Part shown: positions 1 through 13,047 of the stretch, piece by piece
Layout: every line of letters starts with the position of its first letter
Numbering within the stretch: the first letter of the stretch is position 1
Assembly: GCA_907163375.1 (NCBI GenBank)
Contig: CAJQUW010000498.1
Location: forward strand, 186,001 to 250,000
Length of the DNA stretch: 64,000 nt
Direction of reading: 5' to 3'
Source: Prostheceraeus crozeri
Taxonomy: Eukaryota; Platyhelminthes; Polycladida; Euryleptidae
The notes under the pieces: model-generated
What the model was told of the DNA's origin: nothing
Database searches by the model: none
The model's input: only the letters and a program-made list of their open reading frames with translations
Made by a program: the position numbers and the translations under genes

Positions 1-2960
1 TATTGTCTTTCCAATCAAGTGGATAATGTAAACAAAGGGAGGCAGGAAAAGCGCAAGTAGAGCGGTCAATTCTGTGTATAGTTGAACGGCCAGTGCTTTC
101 AGATGCAATGGAGAGTTAATGAAGATTAATTCATTAATGGAAATGAGGCGGGAGCCACAAATTTATGTTTCATAATCAACTGGCAGAGTTTGACATTAGA
201 ATGTTAACTTTGAGTCAACAATTCCCTAGAGATCGATTTCAAAACAAGTTATAGACGAAAATTGGTTGCTAGAACATGAAACGATATGTATGGCCGTGCT
301 TCAATATTTACTGTCTGTTTTGACGAAAAAATTAGAGTCAATAGATGCGATTCTGACAAAGAAAGGAATATTAATCGTGTTTGTTTAATAATCAACATTT
401 TCATTATGAATAATCAAATAAATTTTATAATATCAATCATTTCTGTCAAGTATTCCTCACCCATTTTCGTCTAACGTCTCCTTCTTTTTATGGCCAATTT
501 GAGAGTTTATTCTTCCATTAGTGGTTAAAGTTAGATCTACCAAACCTGCATGCTAGATTGGTAACGCTTGTTTTTCGCTCACAAATTTCTTAAATAGCTA
601 AAGTAGATTTGATCATCTAATCGCTAATAATAAATGGTCCATTTATAGGACATTGACGTTTACACTCACACTTCAGCAGTTGCTTTAGGATTAACCTAAT
701 TAATGGAAATGTAGCTCGCTGAAATGTATGCAGTCTGACTCAGAATTGTTTCCTTTTGCATATCATAAAATGTGCATAAGTTCTGTACAGGAAACGTTTA
801 TCACAATCAGAGACACCAATGTTCTGAGGTTTAAAATGATTAATTCTGCCAAGTTAAACAAAATTCAGAGCTTCTTCTTCTTCAAAAAATATTTAAACAA
901 CAAGATGTTAATGTGCATCTGACATAATTATAATAATTGAAACTTGGACATTCCTAGTGAATACCCGTGGAAATTTCACTTAATGCGCTAACTGCATAAT
1001 ATTTGAAATTTGGCGGGATACGCCAGCAACTTTAATAATGATATTGTGTTGATGCTGACAGATGTGTACTAGACCTGCTGATGATTCCTGACATTGAATG
1101 AAATGGCAATCATTTGGATCTGCTCCCATTTTTCAACTGAAGATGAAGCTCAATATTTAATTATTCTATTTACAGTCCCATGCAAAATGTTGTGATGTGT
1201 GTGAAACAGTGTCGTAGAGTGCTTCTAGACCAAAGGCCATCGCTCCACAATGGATGCCCATCTACGCACCTGACAACATTATTGTCGGGTCATTGAAATT
1301 GCTAATTAGACGCTGATCTTAATTTCAATTAATTTTAAACTACACACTGTATATATTCTAAACTTCTTTGAGTATAAACTTATTTCCCAAACTTGTATAT
1401 TCAACGTTATGGCATTTAAGTGGCTCATCCACACGGCCAACCCGGCGGTAGTTTCTCGAATGATGTTATCTTTGGGTCAGCCCTGGTGACTCCATGGGTA
1501 AAGATCATGTGACCGTGAAGAATACTTCGCTCCATTGACTACTGACAAATACCGCAATTCCTTTTGGAAGACCGTTTGCCCGGGAGAGGCTCCTTGATAA
1601 CTCTATTTGAAGTAGAAATGGTCTGCTCTGATTTCCTGGTGTATGCACTGTTCCTGTTGGGATCTTGGCTCCCGAACAAGTTACCGGAAAGCGCTATTGA
1701 GTACGTCTATGATAATGTGGAAGATTACTGACAGGGTTGCTTTGCTTGGAGAAGTCAACATGACACAGTCGTAAACGGACCGGGGTTATGGAACTGAATT
1801 CTCACATCAAGAGCATCCTCGCATCAGGATTATGCCAGGTGGTCACTATTCTGTGCTTTTTCCTTATAGAGGCCTCTGAAAAAAATCCCTCTATTTATGA
1901 AAATCTGCATGTGCATGCAATAATGTAATATTGATTTCGGGATCCTATAGTTAGCAGTAGATTTTCAACTATTTGATGATCGTCAAGCCAACTATCGCTC
2001 TCTTGGTATAGACAACTGTCAGTATTAGCAATTATCGGAAGGTATAGTCTTTACCGAGGGTTGATTTTATCCTATATCTGTATTCAAAGTTTGCTACATA
2101 GATTATCGGTGTATCAACATAAAATAAAACAGAATCGCATTGGTCAGTCAGAGAAAAAGAGAAAAAGTAGAGAAAAATAGCAAAATTCAATCATTGAATC
2201 ATCGGATTCTGCATACGCTCTGTTATTAATTTTATAGATTTTGGATTTTCAAAGAAGATAATTTAATATTTGATCATGAATTGAAGATACATGCACTCTT
2301 AATTGGATTGCTTATCGTTTACACTTTGCAACTTCTTATGTCAGTTAATCATGATATTTCAAAAAAGGTTTAATTCATATTTTCATCCTCTTGTATATCG
2401 TGTAGCAACTTAAACAAATGTGTAATCATCAATCAACACTTGTCAAACCTTTACTTAGTCAGTCAAAATGGTATTAGATGAGAGCGTTCTGAGCAACATT
2501 TAATATTCAAACTTTCCTTACGATTAGAAAGCGAGACACGGATTTTGTTTGTACTTGTAAGAAAAGTCAATAGCGGTCGTAATCGGCTTGATAGTTCCAT
2601 AACACGACACACTCGCAACTCTAGATTCTACAGAATTCAACCAGACGATAATTCGTTTCTCATTTTCATCAAATTCAATGCCTTTTATTTAATGTAGTAA
2701 CGCTGGTTTGCGAGAGGACATCGGTAAGTACTATAAGGACACAGAGAGACAGGAAGACAGTGAAGGTTTGATTTTAGTCATAAAGAGTGAACCAATGAAT
2801 ATGAAATATTGTCACTGCATCGATACCGGAAGATTCCAGAAAAATAGAGTGAATAAACAACTAATCTTTTTATTTCAGTGACTACAAAGACGATGCATGA
2901 TGAATATGAAAGTAACGGTTTTGCTTATCATGTGACTACAGATGCGAGACGTCAATAGTA
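1..2960. other. AT-rich stretch, nothing recognised
   Basis: No reading frame longer than about 65 codons, no RNA gene and no repeat recognised on either strand. A donor-like CGGTAAGTAC lies near 2730 but no coding frame supports it. Confidence 0.5.
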
Positions 2961-2964
2961 AACA

Positions 2965-3225
2965 TTACAGGTGAGTGCTGCTGTGTATGTGAGGATTGAG
3001 GACTACAGGGCACCAATCACGCCTGAAAAGTCCGAATGGACACTGGCACATTGTCTTCACGACCGCAACTCGTCTGGCCAAGACGAGTTCTTCGGCGGCA
3101 AGCCGCACAAACGAAGCGTTGAAGAAAGCATGCATCATACCATGATCAGCGCAGCAGATATGAGAATGCATTACGTAATTATACAAGTAACTAGGCCATG
3201 TTTACGTGCAAGGACTTGCAAGTGA
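2965..3225. other. short GC-richer patch, open on both strands
   Basis: About 250 bases are open on both strands (84 codons plus from a GTG, 73 codons minus). A donor-like ACAG/GTGAGTG sits at the left edge. Neither translation resembles a family I know. It could be a host exon or chance; I see no supporting splice partner. Confidence 0.15.
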
Positions 3226-3322
3226 TTTTCTTTTGATCCAGGCAAACAAGAAGATGGACCGTTTAGAATTCGGCAGACGTGCAGATTCGTAATAGTCATA
3301 GGGTGTGTTATTCTGTGAAAGT
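3226..3322 (+). repeat. dispersed repeat DR, copy 1
   Basis: This is a diverged copy of a repeat seen five times in the window (also near 4.6, 17.2, 41.3 and 41.9 kb). The shared core runs from TTTGATCC through CGGCAGACGTGCAGATTCG to ATTCTGTGAAAGT. The part that follows in copy 2 (CAGAAACTTGTTCTGG-like) appears here only at about 3640-3690, so roughly 300 bases seem to have been inserted. One frame reads NKKMDRLEFGRRADS and then a stop, matching the same short frame in other copies. Confidence 0.6.
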
Positions 3323-3330
3323 TTGAGCCT

Positions 3331-4535
3331 TCATCAGGGCAATTCTTTTACATCACCGTTCTGGCCGTGTGAATAACATTTACTGAATCAAAAGCAATCA
3401 CACAGCTTCATCCCAAAATCATTAGAAAATATGAACTGCCGCAATGCAGCCTACCTTCACACTTCAACCACCTCCCATTTGACGCACAACACACTTCTAA
3501 TAAACCTTCACACAAGCTGGAGTTTTGCCACTGTACATCGACCGATAGAAGGTGCTGAACGCCGAAGGCCCTGTTAGGATTTAACTTAACTACTGGCCTT
3601 TTGACCAATAATTAATTCTCAAGAGAATTTCTAACTTTTGTTCCGCTTTCTACTCCGTTCTCTGCTGAAACTTGCTCTGGTGGCCCGATTACATCAATGA
3701 TGATCACAATCTCAGCAACAACTGTTTATTGATAGCCTGCAGGATTTATTCAATGGAAAGGATAACTTTTTTTACAGTTGAGGTATGCTGGGAACGCTAG
3801 ACGCGTATCAAAGCTTCTGATCATCACATTTGGCCCTGCCTTGTTTTCGCATAGGATGCTCACACATCATTTTGGATAAGTTTATCAATTAGTGAGTTTT
3901 CTTGAATTTGACTTTCCTTTGTAGAGTCGCTTAACCTCAAAATATTATTGTCAACCTATACATTCGTTTTTCCTGTACTGAAATGTTTAATAGGATGTTC
4001 TCGGACTTGAACAATTTAGGCACGAAGATTCATTGTCAGCCGCTGACGCTGCGCTGCGCCCTACGAGGAAGAGCTTGGTCGAAGGAAAATTGGATAGAAA
4101 ATTCAATTTTAATATTTACATTTGATCAATATTTTTTTCACTTCGAGTCAGATACTCTTTTAAATTGCTCGTGACATGCACTAGGATACAGATCGCAGTT
4201 TTTGACAAAAATGAAATTTTCTATGTATTTTTCTTATCAACTAAAAAGTACTAAGTCTAGAGCCATATTTTTTGACATGGAATGTCTACAGGTCACTTGC
4301 TATCATGTGCATATGATATTGTCATGCTTCTGATCGGCGATGCATTCGCGAATGTAGTTCAATGTGGATAAAGTGGGCTAACATATTGGTGGTTGCTGAC
4401 AGTGGGAGGCTTGCCAAATCTGATTGTGTTGAGCTCCATAGATAAATGTTTATGAACATGATAAAAAATGATCTGAAGACACAATACCTATCAATTAATC
4501 AGAGAAAAAATCAAAAATTTCATTTGATCAACATG
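3331..4535. other. no gene seen
   Basis: Contains the displaced tail of DR copy 1 (3640-3690). Short open frames at 3408-3608 (minus) and 3983-4174 (plus) look like chance. Nothing else is recognised. Confidence 0.45.
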
Positions 4536-4690
4536 TATTTTCTTTGATCCTGTCTGACAAGAATATGAACAAACTAGAACTCGGCAGACGCGTAGATTCG
4601 TAATAGGCATAGGTGCACATCATTCTGTGAAAATATCATCTTCGGATTCGTTCCCTACAGAAACTTGTTCTGGCTGCCGGACCATCAGTG
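4536..4690 (+). repeat. dispersed repeat DR, copy 2
   Basis: The most complete copy of the DR family. It has TTTGATCCTGTCTGACAAGA, the CGGCAGACGCG core, CATTCTGTGAAAATATCATC and CTACAGAAACTTGTTCTGG in order. One frame reads LILSDKNMNKLELGRRVDS followed by a stop. No terminal inverted repeats, Pol III boxes or tail were found, so its class is open: part of a LINE 3' end, a SINE body or an exon-derived repeat are all possible. Confidence 0.65.
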
Positions 4691-4699
4691 ACCGTGCCC

Positions 4700-6575
4700 T
4701 TGTAGGACGAAAAGGAGAACCGTCTACGAATGCTAAAGAATTTTGTTAAATTGTTCAAGTATTAGGATAGCGTTCTTTTCAATAACAAATATTCCTGAAT
4801 AATTCCTTGCATGTAAACAAATTAGAACTGTCAGAGAGAAATATTGGCACTGTGCAATCTTTTCTGTATGTAGAGAGAGATAATATGTCTAATTTAAAAA
4901 TGTGAGAAATTGCAGATTTCAGGATGTAGAAGATCACAAATAGATACATTTAGGCACCAGTTTTATAAATGATAACTATTTATATAATTGGCAGCATAAT
5001 TTGAAGTTTAAAACAATATTTTTTTAATGAAAGACATATAAGGTTGACCTCTTGAAACATTTGATCAAGAACGCAGTTCATGAAGTATATCTTCGCTTAA
5101 AGGAAAATTAACTGGAACCCAAACTTTGTGTGTGGCGGAATATTACTGTGTTCTTAATAACACTCTGATTTTAGCAGCTATTCTCTTTAATGCGCCCGTC
5201 ATAATTCTTGGAAGTTTTGATGACCTATGGGTCAAATGATGTTTTTACTCAGAAAAGTCGTGACAGGTAAATGAACGACTTGTAAATTTCTGTCTTTTCC
5301 GTCCCTTCCTTTTTTTACACCTTGTCCGTCATTTTCCGTTCTGTCAAACATTTAGTCCCTAATTAGTACAAATCCTCTCCTCAATCAATGTCCGCTGTCT
5401 CAGCCTGCGGCAGATTGCGCACCAACGTATGAGATCCGTCTCCAGAGTTCTCTGATCCTGTGCTACCTTTCCAATATGCAATATTGCCAAAAAAGTATAC
5501 AATCAAGTTTGTTTATACGGATAAATTGATATTCGGTTTTGGAGATAATGAAGTCTCAAATTATGTCTAATTGTCATAATTGTGGAACAGTCATTCACAC
5601 TAATTTGCTAGAACTATCTAGAACTAGAACACGCGTGTGCGAATGTGTTTGGAACTTTCCATCTTTTTTTTCATCATGAACGAGCCCTAGGTAATTCAAA
5701 CGTCCATAGAAGTCTTATGAATCAATATTTTCGCACGATGTATTTTTTGACGTGTATCAAATTGTATATCTTCTTCTACGTAAATTGTGGACGCTCATCC
5801 CTTGAGAGAAATGCTACATTTACCATCGGAATTGCATTCATTAATTTGTAATTGACTGCCAAATGACGTATTTCATCTCTCCTGATATTTTCCACTTGAG
5901 TAGAAGTAGTGCAGATATCTGTAGATTCAATTGCTAATAGCAAGAGCGAAATGATGCTCCTCGCCCAGTAACAAGTTTTCCATCTGATTTTGATGACATA
6001 GCTAATTAATTTCCTGAAAAATACATCAAAGGTAGCACTCGTATTGACCTGATACCAAACATATCCAAGGAAGTGAGTAGAACAATGTTGTAACACCGAT
6101 TCTATTATCGACGCAAGCTTCCACTCACCGGCAGATTTATCCATCAGTCTATGACAACAATCACAGAGGAATATCTATTACTTGCACCTAATTATCCGAA
6201 GCGTTTTCGTTTGTTTTGTCATTTCTGCACTTCTGTTCCATCCAACACGACTTTGTGATAAATAATAAACTAATTATCATAATAACTGATGTTTTCTACC
6301 AGCATTTTCATTTGATAAGTTATATCATAAGCATGCTAGGGAGATATTTGCATAACAAAGATGATAGAAGCCATTAAACAAGCTAATGAAATCACACTTC
6401 TAAATGGGGCCAGAGTTTTCGCACCGAGAAAAGATCAGATCTTACTCGGCCTTCTCATACAGAACACACTATTCGGTGCTATTTAATAAGATATGTTCAT
6501 GGATTATCGATAAGTGCATTATTATTGATGACTTTCAAGTGAAGTGTTAAGCTTTTTGCCGGGAATTTTTTGCGA
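4700..6575. other. no gene seen
   Basis: The longest frame is 122 codons at 5776-6144 on the minus strand. It has no recognisable motif and its composition fits chance in AT-rich DNA. A pyrimidine-rich run lies near 5290-5350. Confidence 0.45.
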
Positions 6576-6579
6576 ATAT

Positions 6580-6710
6580 TCCAGGTAACCGGGAAGGGAA
6601 ACGAGTCACTTATTCACGGGAAATTCCGGGAATAATCCCTATTTCGAACCGGCCCAGGATCGGCACGCCGGGCCAGGCGTAGATTTCGAAAACGCGTGAC
6701 AAGGCGGGTC
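6580..6710. other. short GC-rich patch with CCGGGAA repeats
   Basis: CCGGGAA and its relatives recur several times on both strands, giving weak dyad symmetry, followed by a CGGCCC/GGGCC-rich segment. It may be the edge of an old element, but I cannot define ends. Confidence 0.25.
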
Positions 6711-6777
6711 CTAATTGATGACATTAAATGTGTGCATATTTACATTTAGCAGTACATTTACATTTAGGATACAAGAA

Positions 6778-6832
6778 TTTGGTATTTTGCGGATGCGGAT
6801 CAAATATTTTGAACTTTGCGGATGAGCAAATT
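6778..6832. repeat. GCGGATGCGGAT-type repeat, fragment 1
   Basis: Carries GCGGATGCGGAT and, after a short AT-rich spacer, ACTTTGCGGATG. The same order (GCGGATGCGGAT, spacer, GACTTTGCGGATGCGGATG) occurs at 8140-8200. A looser minus-strand relative lies at 57960-58065. Confidence 0.4.
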
Positions 6833-6906
6833 GAACTATCCTCGTTTTGTTTCCACACACTAAAATCTTTACATAGTGTAAAGAGATTTGCCGCGGTAGG
6901 CTTGAG

Positions 6907-7103
6907 TAAAGCCTCAGCCACACTGAAAGCAAAGCAAGCACGAGCGTCTCGAGCAAACGTATGTCTGCAAGCTATAAATCGCTCTGGTTTGCCTTGCTCG
7001 CAGTGTGGCAGTCTACAACTGCTGCAACGATGACTTTATATTTGCTGCAAAACGCTTTGCTAGGGAAACGCTTGGAAAAGCTCACAGTGTGGCTGAGGCT
7101 TTA
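6907..7103. mobile_element. 197-bp hAT-like MITE with 8-bp target duplication
   Basis: The ends are an inverted repeat, TAAAGCCTCAGCCACACTG on the left with its complement on the right. The flanks are GGCTTGAG (6899-6906) and GACTTGAG (7104-7111), an 8-bp direct repeat with one mismatch. Eight-base duplications are typical of the hAT superfamily. No coding capacity is present, so this is a non-autonomous copy. It is GC-richer than its surroundings. The 101-codon frame that crosses it at 6728-7033 is a shadow. Confidence 0.75.
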
Positions 7104-7111
7104 GACTTGAG

Positions 7112-9790
7112 TTTTAAGAAATTTCCATATCAGTGCGGTGCCTACTTTGGACCGTGACACGGATGACTTGGAGGTTGTAGTCATAAAATCTACCACTCAG
7201 ACACGTTGATGCAGATATTACTTTATTTCGCCTATAAAGATAGGACTTTATAGTACAATCATTTCGGCGTTATAAAACTAGGCTTAGTATGAGTTTTCGG
7301 GTACACTCAATCACCATTCAGACTTCATTGAAATTAGAATAGGTTCTTTATCCTAAAAATTGCTGATTTTATCAGGTGCTGCTTACGAATTTGACAACAG
7401 TGCTGACCCAGCGCGCTGATCCATAGAATCCTTCATTCTTTAGACTGGCAATGCTCTAGTTCTACTCAGCAATGCTCTGCAGTCGTCAATCTCAGCATGA
7501 TTCAGTACGAGCGGCAAATCCTTTCTGGGACTTCTAATTCATACACACTGTTTACAAACACTTTGAACAAGTCTACCAAAAGTAATAAAATAGTTGAATA
7601 AAACAATAGTTGTTCGAGATATCTACAAATACATAGCAAAGAGTGATCAAATGAGAACATCGATATCAAGTGTACTGCCCTGCCGTCGTGATATAAACCC
7701 AGTGAGGCCTAAATTCAGTCTGTTCAGGACATTACCTTTGGGTGTGAGTGTATACTGCGTGTACAGTAAGCTTGTTAACATCTAAAAGTTCGATTTTAAC
7801 AGACACGTCCTGGCCTCTATGCGAGCATTAATTACGCAAATTGCTTAGATAGGCTCGTTTATGGACAGATGAAAACAAATCATCCGCTGAAAACCGTTCC
7901 ATAGAAATAGTGGATTAGACTACATTGCCAGTAGGCCCTAAACATAGCAGCTATTCTAAGCGTACTATTCGTAGTTTTGCATGGACTTAACTTCGACAAA
8001 ATTATCTGTTAGTTTATTGACCGTCACAACCTAAAGGATAGGCCCCTAGATGCAAAATCCACAAAGACACAGTTTTTCCTTTTAAGTTAATCTGACCGAG
8101 TTACAGAATAATTGCGAAGACCTTTACTATTGCAGCGCGGATCCAGCGCGGATGCGGATTACAGATTTCGGACTTTGCGGATGCGGATGTGGATCTGAAA
8201 AATAAGGTTTTGTTCACCTTTGCATGCGATTACTGAAGCAGTCATGAAAATTCATCTTGCAAATCAAAAGAATGATTGTGATTTGTGTATATAGACACTG
8301 CATGTATATCACGCACGTCTATACGAGGATTTTGTGGGTTTAATGTATGTACAGGTATAAAATGCTTGTACTACATGTACATATATGGTTGTGGTTCACT
8401 TCATGGACAGGTCTTTTCGTCGACAGGAGGATGATATTCGCTCAAGAGTATCATGCATCCATAGATAAAAACATAAATGAACTCAATAATTCATAAACAT
8501 CAAGCCATGAAAAGTAGCAACAGTTCAAGCTATTCAGTTACCTGAGTACCCTTTATACGCAAAATAAGTAGATATAATCACTATGAAATGATGGTGATCC
8601 AGTAGTATACGCCTATTGTGAAGAATTCCGTTATATGACTTTACATGTCAATCATAAATAATGATATTCTGTTGCTTCGAGAGATGAACAGAATAATGCC
8701 CTCTATTTTCCTATCCATAGATAGTTCATGATGGTAAATATGTTTCAGTGCTTCCCAACTTGAGAATTCCTTGACATGACAAATCAAAGGGATTTAGCTA
8801 GCGAAAGGCAAATAAATATTTAGCATTCAAAAAATTCTGGTCATTCAATCAGTATACTAGCTTTCTAGGACCGATGACATACTAATTAATTTACTTTTTG
8901 AATTTCAATGAAACTAAAAAAATCTACAGTGAAATCATGCGATTTATAAATAGCTAATTAAATTCTAAATTCCTTGATGAAAGTAACTATTCATCACAAA
9001 AAGTGGATCCATTGCTTAGTTGTCTATGATTACTATAAATATACCTAATATTTGCTTACCATTCATGTGGAATTCTTCTCTATTACATGATGAGCATTTA
9101 GGATAGAAGCTGAGTCTGATGGATTTAAAGGATTGCCTGCATAGTCATGTCATTTTTTCATGCAAATGCATAAGTGACCAGAATTTGAATGGAATTGAAT
9201 GGAGCTGCAATAATCATGCGCTGTGAACAAGCGACTCTCATACGAGGAACGAGATTTCTCTCTTATAAGTTGAAAATGTGACATAAAAGTTAAAACTTCA
9301 TAGGCATATACTTTGAAAGAAGTTCTATCGTAGAGATTATATTTGATTGACAAGATAGACGAACAATTTGTACAATATCTACAATAGAGTTGTTGCCTTA
9401 CAGAAAACAAAAACAGAGAAGTTTTCAAACAATGTGATGTTACTCTATACTGCTACATTCAGCAAGTCAATTTTGAGATCTTGAAAAGGAACAATTCAGT
9501 TTGAAATAAACACAAATGTCACTCTATATCATGCTTTTCTTTTAACATCGCATTTTGATATTTAGATTATATCAGATGTGTCTTTGAAAAGTCATCTTCA
9601 TGACACGCATGCAACAGATTCTGAACAAGAAAGCAAATGGATGACTGAAAGGGAATGACAACCCAGCAAAGTTGACTTAAATGAGTCTTTGGACCCCCAA
9701 ACATTGTTTAATTTCACTAAAAAGCTCAGTTTTCGTGACTTTTAGTTCCTACATAATTTTAATGACGAATTCAAATGTTTTCAAATTTGA
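7112..9790. other. mostly unrecognised AT-rich DNA
   Basis: Apart from the GCGGAT patch at 8140-8205, nothing is recognised. The 92-codon minus frame at 9150-9428 has no family motif and is probably chance. Confidence 0.45.
8136..8206. repeat. GCGGATGCGGAT-type repeat, fragment 2
   Basis: GCGGAT occurs five times within 70 bases (two near GCGCGGATCC, then GCGGATGCGGAT and GACTTTGCGGATGCGGATG). It matches fragment 1 at 6778-6832 in element order. Class unknown. Confidence 0.45.
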
Positions 9791-9824
9791 CTTCTGGGAA
9801 CATCAACATGTTTTCCTTTTATAT

Positions 9825-10785
9825 AAAGCACCTTTTGAAAATAGCGAATTCTTGACAATTTCTTACAAAATTAGGCGTTTTGTATTTAATTCAAATTGCT
9901 TATAAACCATTGACAAGCTACATGCACATATGAAATCATAGTTGACATTGTCTCTCGGGTGCTAGAGTCTGCTATCCCCGAAGTTTTTCCATTTTTGTGA
10001 TCCTCCATTCAAATCCACATACTCTTCATTATAAAATAATCATAGACATCCAATAACCATGCACTATCCAGAATTTATCATAGACACACACCTGTATAAA
10101 TGTTTAATATTTTACTTTTACTGTGAAGTCTACTTCAACCACTACAGGTAGCTATCAATACATCAAGTGAGATCCGAATTAAAAGCGATTGACAAGTGCG
10201 TTTTACATGAACAATATGTTTTAAAGACAAATGAAGAGTTGCAAATCAATTTGCTTACAGATGGTACAAAGGCCCTACAACATGCAATCATGTAATCAAT
10301 AATCAACCTATTAGAATGATTTTAAAGTGATTGCATTCAATTAGCGAAATCGATATTTTCATCAAGGATGTTGAAGTGTGCTAAAATATAAATTATTTCA
10401 CCCTAGCACAGATAAAAACTTCATCCGGGCTGTTCTGGGCTTGATATTGTGGAGTCAATGCGTGTCCGGGCCGAAAAAAGCGACCCCGATCCACATCCCG
10501 ATGCAAAACAATATAAAATGCAATATGAAATGCATTATCTAAAACGAAGCAAGATAGTAGCGGATTATAGTGCATCTCAAATAATCTCTGGTTGAGTTGT
10601 ATTCAGCGTCGCTTAGCAATCCCAATGCATAAACATGCACCCAACATTGTCTTAGACGCCTTCATGTGAGCAAAACACATCGCTTCAGAGTTCTCTACCA
10701 TAAATTTCCAAGCAGATACTCAAATGATTCAGCATATTGAAAAAATGGAAACAGATTTTGAATTGCTATTTATAGTAACAGACTG
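9825..10785 (+). repeat. diverged repeat pair A/B, copy A
   Basis: Two blocks match a second locus in the same order and orientation: 9825-9930 resembles 19800-19905 (shared GACAATTTCTTACAAAA-like core and ATTGACAAG), and 10590-10780 resembles 20195-20395 (GAGTTGTA, CCCAACATTGTCTTAGACGC, TTGAAAAA, TTTATAG). About 660 bases separate the blocks here against 290 at the second locus, so one copy gained or lost DNA. No coding frame is shared. It is probably an old non-autonomous element or LINE fragment. Confidence 0.5.
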
Positions 10786-10789
10786 TCAG

Positions 10790-13035
10790 AGTTGGCAAAA
10801 CTGATGCTGCTATTGAAAAGATTATGCCAGTTTTACTGTCATTTATTCATTTTGCATACGATTGAGTCATTAAATCAGTTAGAAGGTGCCCAAAATCGTC
10901 CGGGTGTGACTTATTCATGGGGGGGGGGAATTCGATCCCCTGTCTCATCCTTTCAGCGGCCAAGGTTTCTCCGAAAATCGGTGGAAAATTTCTTTTTTCA
11001 AATATCTGAATTTGGCAACATTTTGCGAGCTTTTAGGATAATAGGCTAATGAACTTCAGTGAAAAGCTTTATTTTTCGATTTCAGTGCAAGTTATTATGC
11101 ATGCGAATCTATTAATCTTGTCATGATCATCCATCATGCGTTATGCATCGAATAGTCTTCAAAATTTGAATTTCATGCAGATGCTACTCATTAGATATTT
11201 TGAAGAGATTTTTATCATATCTGTAACATTCGCTTCTCTACTGCAATAGAGGTCAGCAATGGATCAAGAATTAAAGTCAAATAATTGAATTACAATAGTC
11301 AAATGCACTCTAACTGCCTATTGAAGTACATTTCCCTCATAAATCAATCTTGTACGGTCATCAACCCGGAAAATTAATCTGCCTTCTCCGTTCACCAGAC
11401 TGCATGTAGTTTTCTACATTTTCATTGGTTATTAATTGATTAAAGGTCTTAATGCACATACATTGATTTCATTTATATGTAATTTTGGCTCCCTCTTATA
11501 TAATGCTCACTTGGATAATGATACGTGCTACTATCTAGTTTTGTAATGTAGGCCTACTAGTATAGCGATAACTACAATTACTTTTTAAACGAAATTCATA
11601 TGAAATTGTAAAATCGAAAGTAAGTTTTGATTGAGTTGTACGTGAGAAAGTTATCCATAATCTAGTTACTATGAGTGTAAACAAAAGTACGTTGAAAAGA
11701 AATTTTAATTAACTTGACAAAACGGTACCAGTAGGCATATGTATACTGTATAGCATTCATAAATCAAAGACAACAAAAAATAAGACTGGCAAATAAGTTA
11801 CGGAATCGTGCTAAGCATTGTCTCAATTGGATTTTATTGTGACCTGTGCACACATCCACTATGCAATGGGAGTACATATGCAACTGCATCTCAACCTTTT
11901 GCATCAAATGGATGGATGATGCTTAATATTTTCGATTTGTACTTGGCGTAGGCATGCTCACATCTTTTAGAAACAACTTGTTTCAGACGGCATTGGTGAT
12001 TAGCACACAAATTAATAATACTTATTCTATTACCTACATACTATAATACTAAATACTATTATGCTATAATACCTTACTATTATCTTCTTTCATGGTGATA
12101 AACTGCTTAAGATTGCGCGTAATCTAGGTGGCCTTAACCGGTAGCATTGTAACTCTCTCTTCATGAAACACGAGTATTGCGCGTACAAGTAAAGTCTTAA
12201 GTTTTTGCGGTCCATCAAATCTGTCAATTCTTTGCATGCATTATAATCAAGGATTCGGATTACACTGGTCTGATCGAAAAGATGCTTCAAGCTTTTGTGA
12301 GATGAGCCATAAGAATGAAGTCCTCATTTATCATCATTAAATAAATACGATATCATGAAAATTCCGTTCTCGTGTTCGTGTATAACTTAGTGTGTCATTT
12401 ACTTATCGCTATTTGATGATTCGAATCTCTTGCGAGACAGAATGCCGTTAGCAGGTAGAGTTCATGTTGCTATCACACCTTGACGCTGTAGATTAGTGAG
12501 TAGAGAATGAATGATAAGTGAAATATGCTTTCATGTACGTTTACAAGCTCCGATTTGATCGTGAAAAGAGGAAGTCAGCCCCAGAGCAGTTTCAACCTCG
12601 AAGATGAGCGGTTTTTCTTTTGGCAAGCATTCGTCGATTCATTAGGTACACAATTGATCGATGCTCAGCATCAGTGCAAAACATAAAACGGAAAAGTTTA
12701 TTTTGTTGAGACTCATTACGGGCATCTGTAAAGCAATTGTGCAATAACTGAAATCTGATTACTTTGTATAAACAGTCTACATATTGTGATAAAGATTGGA
12801 ATCAAATGTCTATCTCTTTTGCATCATGCTTTTGGTGTAATCATTTCTATGCGAATCGTGTGGAGTTCACATGGCAATAATAGTTCTCTAAATCATTCAA
12901 AAAGATTGAAAATGACGATATTTTTAAACGCATGTTGAGCTGAGGCGCTAAAGGTGCCATGTTGAGCTAAAGGTGCTTTACCTCTCAGATGCTGAGCGAT
13001 CTGGAAGCGGCTTGCTAGTTGGACAGCCTTTTCAC
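10790..13035. other. no gene seen
   Basis: Contains a G(9) run at 10920, an imperfect ATACTA-type simple repeat at about 12000-12085, and a small local duplication of GCCATGTTGAGC at 12930-12975. No convincing reading frame. Confidence 0.45.
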
Positions 13036-13047
13036 TAAGCCTCTTAA

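Noticed and set aside
5776-6144. 122-codon minus frame
   Set aside because: No motif, no repeat partner and no splice signals. One frame of this size is expected by chance in 64 kb of AT-rich DNA.
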